Source: Anaerolineaceae bacterium (GTDB lineage Bacteria; Chloroflexota; Anaerolineae; Anaerolineales; E44-bin32). Taken from it: a DNA stretch of 35,610 nt. The stretch is from assembly GCA_020350285.1 (NCBI GenBank), contig CP070708.1:2870943-2906552 (forward strand). The letters are read 5' to 3'. A program made the translations under genes and the position numbers. The stretch's first letter is position 1. Each line of letters begins with the position of its first letter. The notes beneath the pieces were generated by a model. The model was not told the origin of the DNA and did not search any database. It saw nothing but the letters and a program-made list of their open reading frames with translations. Of this stretch, positions 33,116-35,610 are shown piece after piece.

Positions 33116-34900
33116 TTACGGGAACAGTGGGAACAGGATTGGTAAGGCGATCATCGTGTTGATGAAGAGAAATAAAGTCAGGAGTGTACCCACGCGTGCG
33201 TAATCGAAAAACCTGTAGCCTCCTGGCCCAAAGACCAACACGTTGGCCTTGTGGCCTACAGGTGTGAGGAAACTTGTCGCCGCCCCGATAACTACAGCTA
33301 GCGTGAAGGTCAGATGATTGGCGCCCAAACTGGCGGCAGTGTCAATCGCAATCGGCACCACCAGCACCATGGCGGCCGCGTTGGACATGGGTTGTGTAAT
33401 CAGGGCAGCCAGGATGTAAATCCCGGCCAGCGCGGCCATCGGACCCAGCCCACCCACTGCGCCAAGTAGCAGGTCGGCAATATAGCGCGCCGTGCCGGTG
33501 GTCTCCATAGCCATACCAAGAGGCAACATGCCGGCTACCAGGAAGACCGTACGCCAATCTATGCTCTTATAGGCCTCGTCCATCGTCAGGCAGCCAGTCA
33601 GGACCATCGCGATCGAACCGATGACCATCGCCATCGAGATGTGAAGATCGGCTAACAGCACCAAGCCGATGACTAAACCCATCAGCCCAAGGGCGATGGG
33701 CATTTTCCTGCGCCGATGACGAGGGATGGTCACGGGTTCCAGTACGAGGAACTTGTTACCTTCCTGCAGGGTTGGCAGACGATGACGCGGACCTTGCAAC
33801 AACAAGGCATCACCAAATTGTAGTTCCTCGTCTCGAAGACGCTTGGTGATGACCTCCCCCTCTCGTCGAATCGCTAAAGCTGTGAAGCCGAACTGATCGC
33901 GAAATCGAATCTCCTTCAATGTGCGGCCCACGATATCTGAGCGGGGTGCCAACGTGGCCTCGACAATGTGGACATCCTCGTCTTCCAGGTCCTCCAAGTC
34001 CAAATGGAGTCCTTCCTCAAGCCTCAGACCGAGATTGCTGCTGGCGCGCATAAGATTTTCGATTGATCCCTCTACCATAAGCAGATCATTTCCCTGAACA
34101 TCCGTATCGCGGTTGAGTGCCGTATGGACATCTCCATCACGAACAAGAGCGATGACAGTGAGGTCGTAATTCGCACCCAAACCGGATTCAAGCAGGGTAC
34201 TGCCCGCAAGACGGCTTTCTGGTAGCACCCGCACCTCGCTGATGTACTCTCGCAACTGCTGGGTAGAAGGTTGTTCTCCTGGTGGTTCTCGGACCGGCAG
34301 CAGGTGACGTCCGATGATGATCATGTATACGATGCCCGTTCCGAAGACGACCAATCCAATGGGTGTGAAATCGAAGAAGCTGAAGGTAGGTAACCCATGC
34401 TCGGCCACGATGCTGGTCGCCAGGATATTCGCAGGTGTTCCGATCAGGGTTAACTTTCCACCCAGGAGTGAGGAGAAAGACAAGGGAATGAGCAGCTTGG
34501 ATACCGGTACTTTCGTCTGGCGGGATACGTTGACCACGGCCGGAAGCAACATGGCGGTGGCACCAACGTTGTTGACGAAGGCTGAGATGATACCGCAGGC
34601 CAACATGATAATGGCGATTAGCCGCACCTCGCTATCTCCAGCCAAGCGCAAGATAAAACGCCCCAGAATGTCGGCTACGCCGGTGTTGAACAGCCCTCCG
34701 GAAACGATGTAAACCGCCCACACAGTAATCACTGCCGGGTTGGAAAATCCAGCAAAGACCTCTTCCGGACCTACCAGCCCGGTGAGCGCAACGGCCAGTA
34801 GGACCATCAGGGCGATCACATCTACGCGCAGCTTCTCGGTGCCGAAGAGGATCAGTGCCCCGGCAACGATCGCTAATGTGAGGGCGATTTGAGGAGTCAT
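33116..34900 (-). CDS. SLC13/DASS-type anion carrier with two RCK_C domains
   Basis: A 594-residue paralogue of the carrier at 23829-26171. Membrane half 1 covers residues 1-202 (GFSNPAVITV at 51-60, GTPANIL at 154-160); half 2 covers 400-594 (TPVGHKANVLVFGPGGYRF at 546-564). Two RCK_C domains lie at about 217-287 and 308-378, the normal number. The membrane halves align almost residue for residue with those of the longer protein, so the 186-residue difference is explained by the extra pair of RCK_C domains there. A weak -10 TATAAT lies upstream, without a clear -35. It is transcribed alone. The solute is a di- or trivalent anion in related carriers, but this is not determined here. Confidence 0.9.
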   Translation of the reverse strand: MTPQIALTLAIVAGALILFGTEKLRVDVIALMVLLAVALTGLVGPEEVFAGFSNPAVITVWAVYIVSGGLFNTGVADILGRFILRLAGDSEVRLIAIIMLACGIISAFVNNVGATAMLLPAVVNVSRQTKVPVSKLLIPLSFSSLLGGKLTLIGTPANILATSIVAEHGLPTFSFFDFTPIGLVVFGTGIVYMIIIGRHLLPVREPPGEQPSTQQLREYISEVRVLPESRLAGSTLLESGLGANYDLTVIALVRDGDVHTALNRDTDVQGNDLLMVEGSIENLMRASSNLGLRLEEGLHLDLEDLEDEDVHIVEATLAPRSDIVGRTLKEIRFRDQFGFTALAIRREGEVITKRLRDEELQFGDALLLQGPRHRLPTLQEGNKFLVLEPVTIPRHRRRKMPIALGLMGLVIGLVLLADLHISMAMVIGSIAMVLTGCLTMDEAYKSIDWRTVFLVAGMLPLGMAMETTGTARYIADLLLGAVGGLGPMAALAGIYILAALITQPMSNAAAMVLVVPIAIDTAASLGANHLTFTLAVVIGAATSFLTPVGHKANVLVFGPGGYRFFDYARVGTLLTLFLFINTMIALPILFPLFP

Positions 34901-35132
34901 GTTTAAGCCTACAGATTATCGTAAATTATAACTGGATGTAACCCTTTCCATTCTTTGGAAGGGAATTCCACAGCCTCTGTCCGTGGATACTTACACGCTC
35001 ACCCATTGGTTAGTATTACACTGGGAAGACGAAGTCGCCTAAGCGTAACTCTACCTCAAGCAAATCCCCTGATTTGGAGACACAAAATGCCGATGACAAC
35101 AGACGCTCGCCATTTAGAAATCGCTATTAAAC

Positions 35133-35145
35133 CAACAGTCTGTTG
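35133..35145 (-). terminator. Short inverted repeat after the DUF502 gene
   Basis: CAACAG-T-CTGTTG is a perfect 6-base inverted repeat 16 bases after the stop codon, followed on the minus strand by GTTTAAT. The stem is short; a weak terminator at most. Confidence 0.3.
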
Positions 35146-35160
35146 AGATCTGTCCCGGTT

Positions 35161-35610
35161 CTAAAAGCCCGACACACCACCGGAGACGATGAATGCCATG
35201 ACCTTACCACTTTCAATCTCCAACGCTGAGACCTGCTCTTTCGGTACAACGATCACATTACCAGCAAAATTGTAAGATTGTGGAATATAAACCGCAATAC
35301 TCTCCGCCATGCCGATATTCTCAAGGCTGTCCCTGGTTACAAACCCCATTATCTGGACACCACTTCCCGGCAAGACTTCTACCATCACGGGCTTATCAAA
35401 CCGCTTTTGGTCACCCACAAAGGCACTTACCAGATCCTTAATCGACGAATAAATCATCTTTATGATCGGCATGCGGCGAAACAGGTTATCGATGAGGTTG
35501 GCAACACCCCTCGCAAGAAAGGTGGAGACAAGGAATCCTATGGTCGTGACGAGAACCAATGTCAGCAGAAAGCCCAATCCCGGGATATTAAATCTGAAGA
35601 TCTGGTCGAC
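35161..35610 (-). CDS. DUF502 membrane protein (5' end cut by the window)
   Basis: A partial protein of 149 residues, reading in frame from the window's right edge. It opens with DQIFRFNIPGLGFLLTLVLV, typical of DUF502 proteins, followed by the RMPIIKMIYSSIKDLVSAF motif and a soluble domain with GFVTRD and VYIPQSYNFAGNVIVVPKEQV. The family has two membrane helices and a cytoplasmic domain; at least one helix and the N-terminus are missing here. A TTG inside the frame at 35577 is not the true start. Function is not established; homologues occur widely in bacteria and plants. Confidence 0.88.
   Translation of the reverse strand, partial: VDQIFRFNIPGLGFLLTLVLVTTIGFLVSTFLARGVANLIDNLFRRMPIIKMIYSSIKDLVSAFVGDQKRFDKPVMVEVLPGSGVQIMGFVTRDSLENIGMAESIAVYIPQSYNFAGNVIVVPKEQVSALEIESGKVMAFIVSGGVSGF

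Noticed and set aside
34955-35146. 63-residue open frame between the second SLC13 gene and the DUF502 gene
   Set aside because: No ribosome site, low protein-like quality, and a short hairpin near its end.

Overview
The window looks like a chromosomal segment of an uncultured bacterium, most plausibly a member of the Chloroflexota (Anaerolineae-like). This is inferred from gene content: pyrrolysine-free MttB-type methyltransferases with a cognate corrinoid protein, a cyclase/NB-ARC/TPR giant regulator, SLC13 carriers with internal RCK_C domains, a GAF/SpoIIE phosphatase, and interspersed 'TGTCATTGCGAG' repeats. No ribosomal or other reliable taxonomic marker is present, so the assignment is tentative. 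Both window ends cut through genes.

Region 1 (1-1.55 kb): the 3' part of a GAF-PP2C (RsbU-like) phosphatase gene, then a repeat-filled gap. Region 2 (1.55-17.6 kb) is the most interesting part and looks like a corrinoid-dependent demethylation locus. A minus-strand operon encodes a corrinoid activator (RACo-like), an MttB-family methyltransferase and a corrinoid protein. Divergent from it is a five-gene peptide-type ABC importer, read from a near-perfect sigma70 promoter whose -35 box sits in a perfect 14-bp palindrome. Further on, a second minus-strand gene set encodes a stand-alone MetH-activation-like protein, an S9 peptidase, a second MttB-family protein and an M20 amidohydrolase. Together these suggest import of an N-methylated or acyl/peptidyl-conjugated compound, hydrolytic release of a quaternary amine, and methyl transfer to a corrinoid protein. 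The substrate is not determined, and the corrinoid-to-tetrahydrofolate methyltransferase that would finish the pathway is not in the window.

Region 3 (17.7-23.6 kb): a PiT phosphate permease, a second copy of the palindromic repeat, a tRNA(CAT), and a membrane protein/winged-helix pair behind a strong promoter. It closes with a four-gene minus-strand operon led by a TetR regulator with its own palindromic operator, followed by a transglutaminase-like protein, a flavodoxin and a Cys-rich ferredoxin protein.

Region 4 (23.8-35.6 kb): an SLC13 carrier with four RCK_C domains, a DUF2231 membrane protein with a heme-c lipoprotein, a CDF exporter with an Mn-type metal site, a cyclase-like/NB-ARC/TPR regulator, a Tat-signal TIM-barrel glycosidase-like protein, a second SLC13 carrier with only two RCK_C domains, and a truncated DUF502 membrane protein. 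All calls come from reading the sequence; no database search was run.
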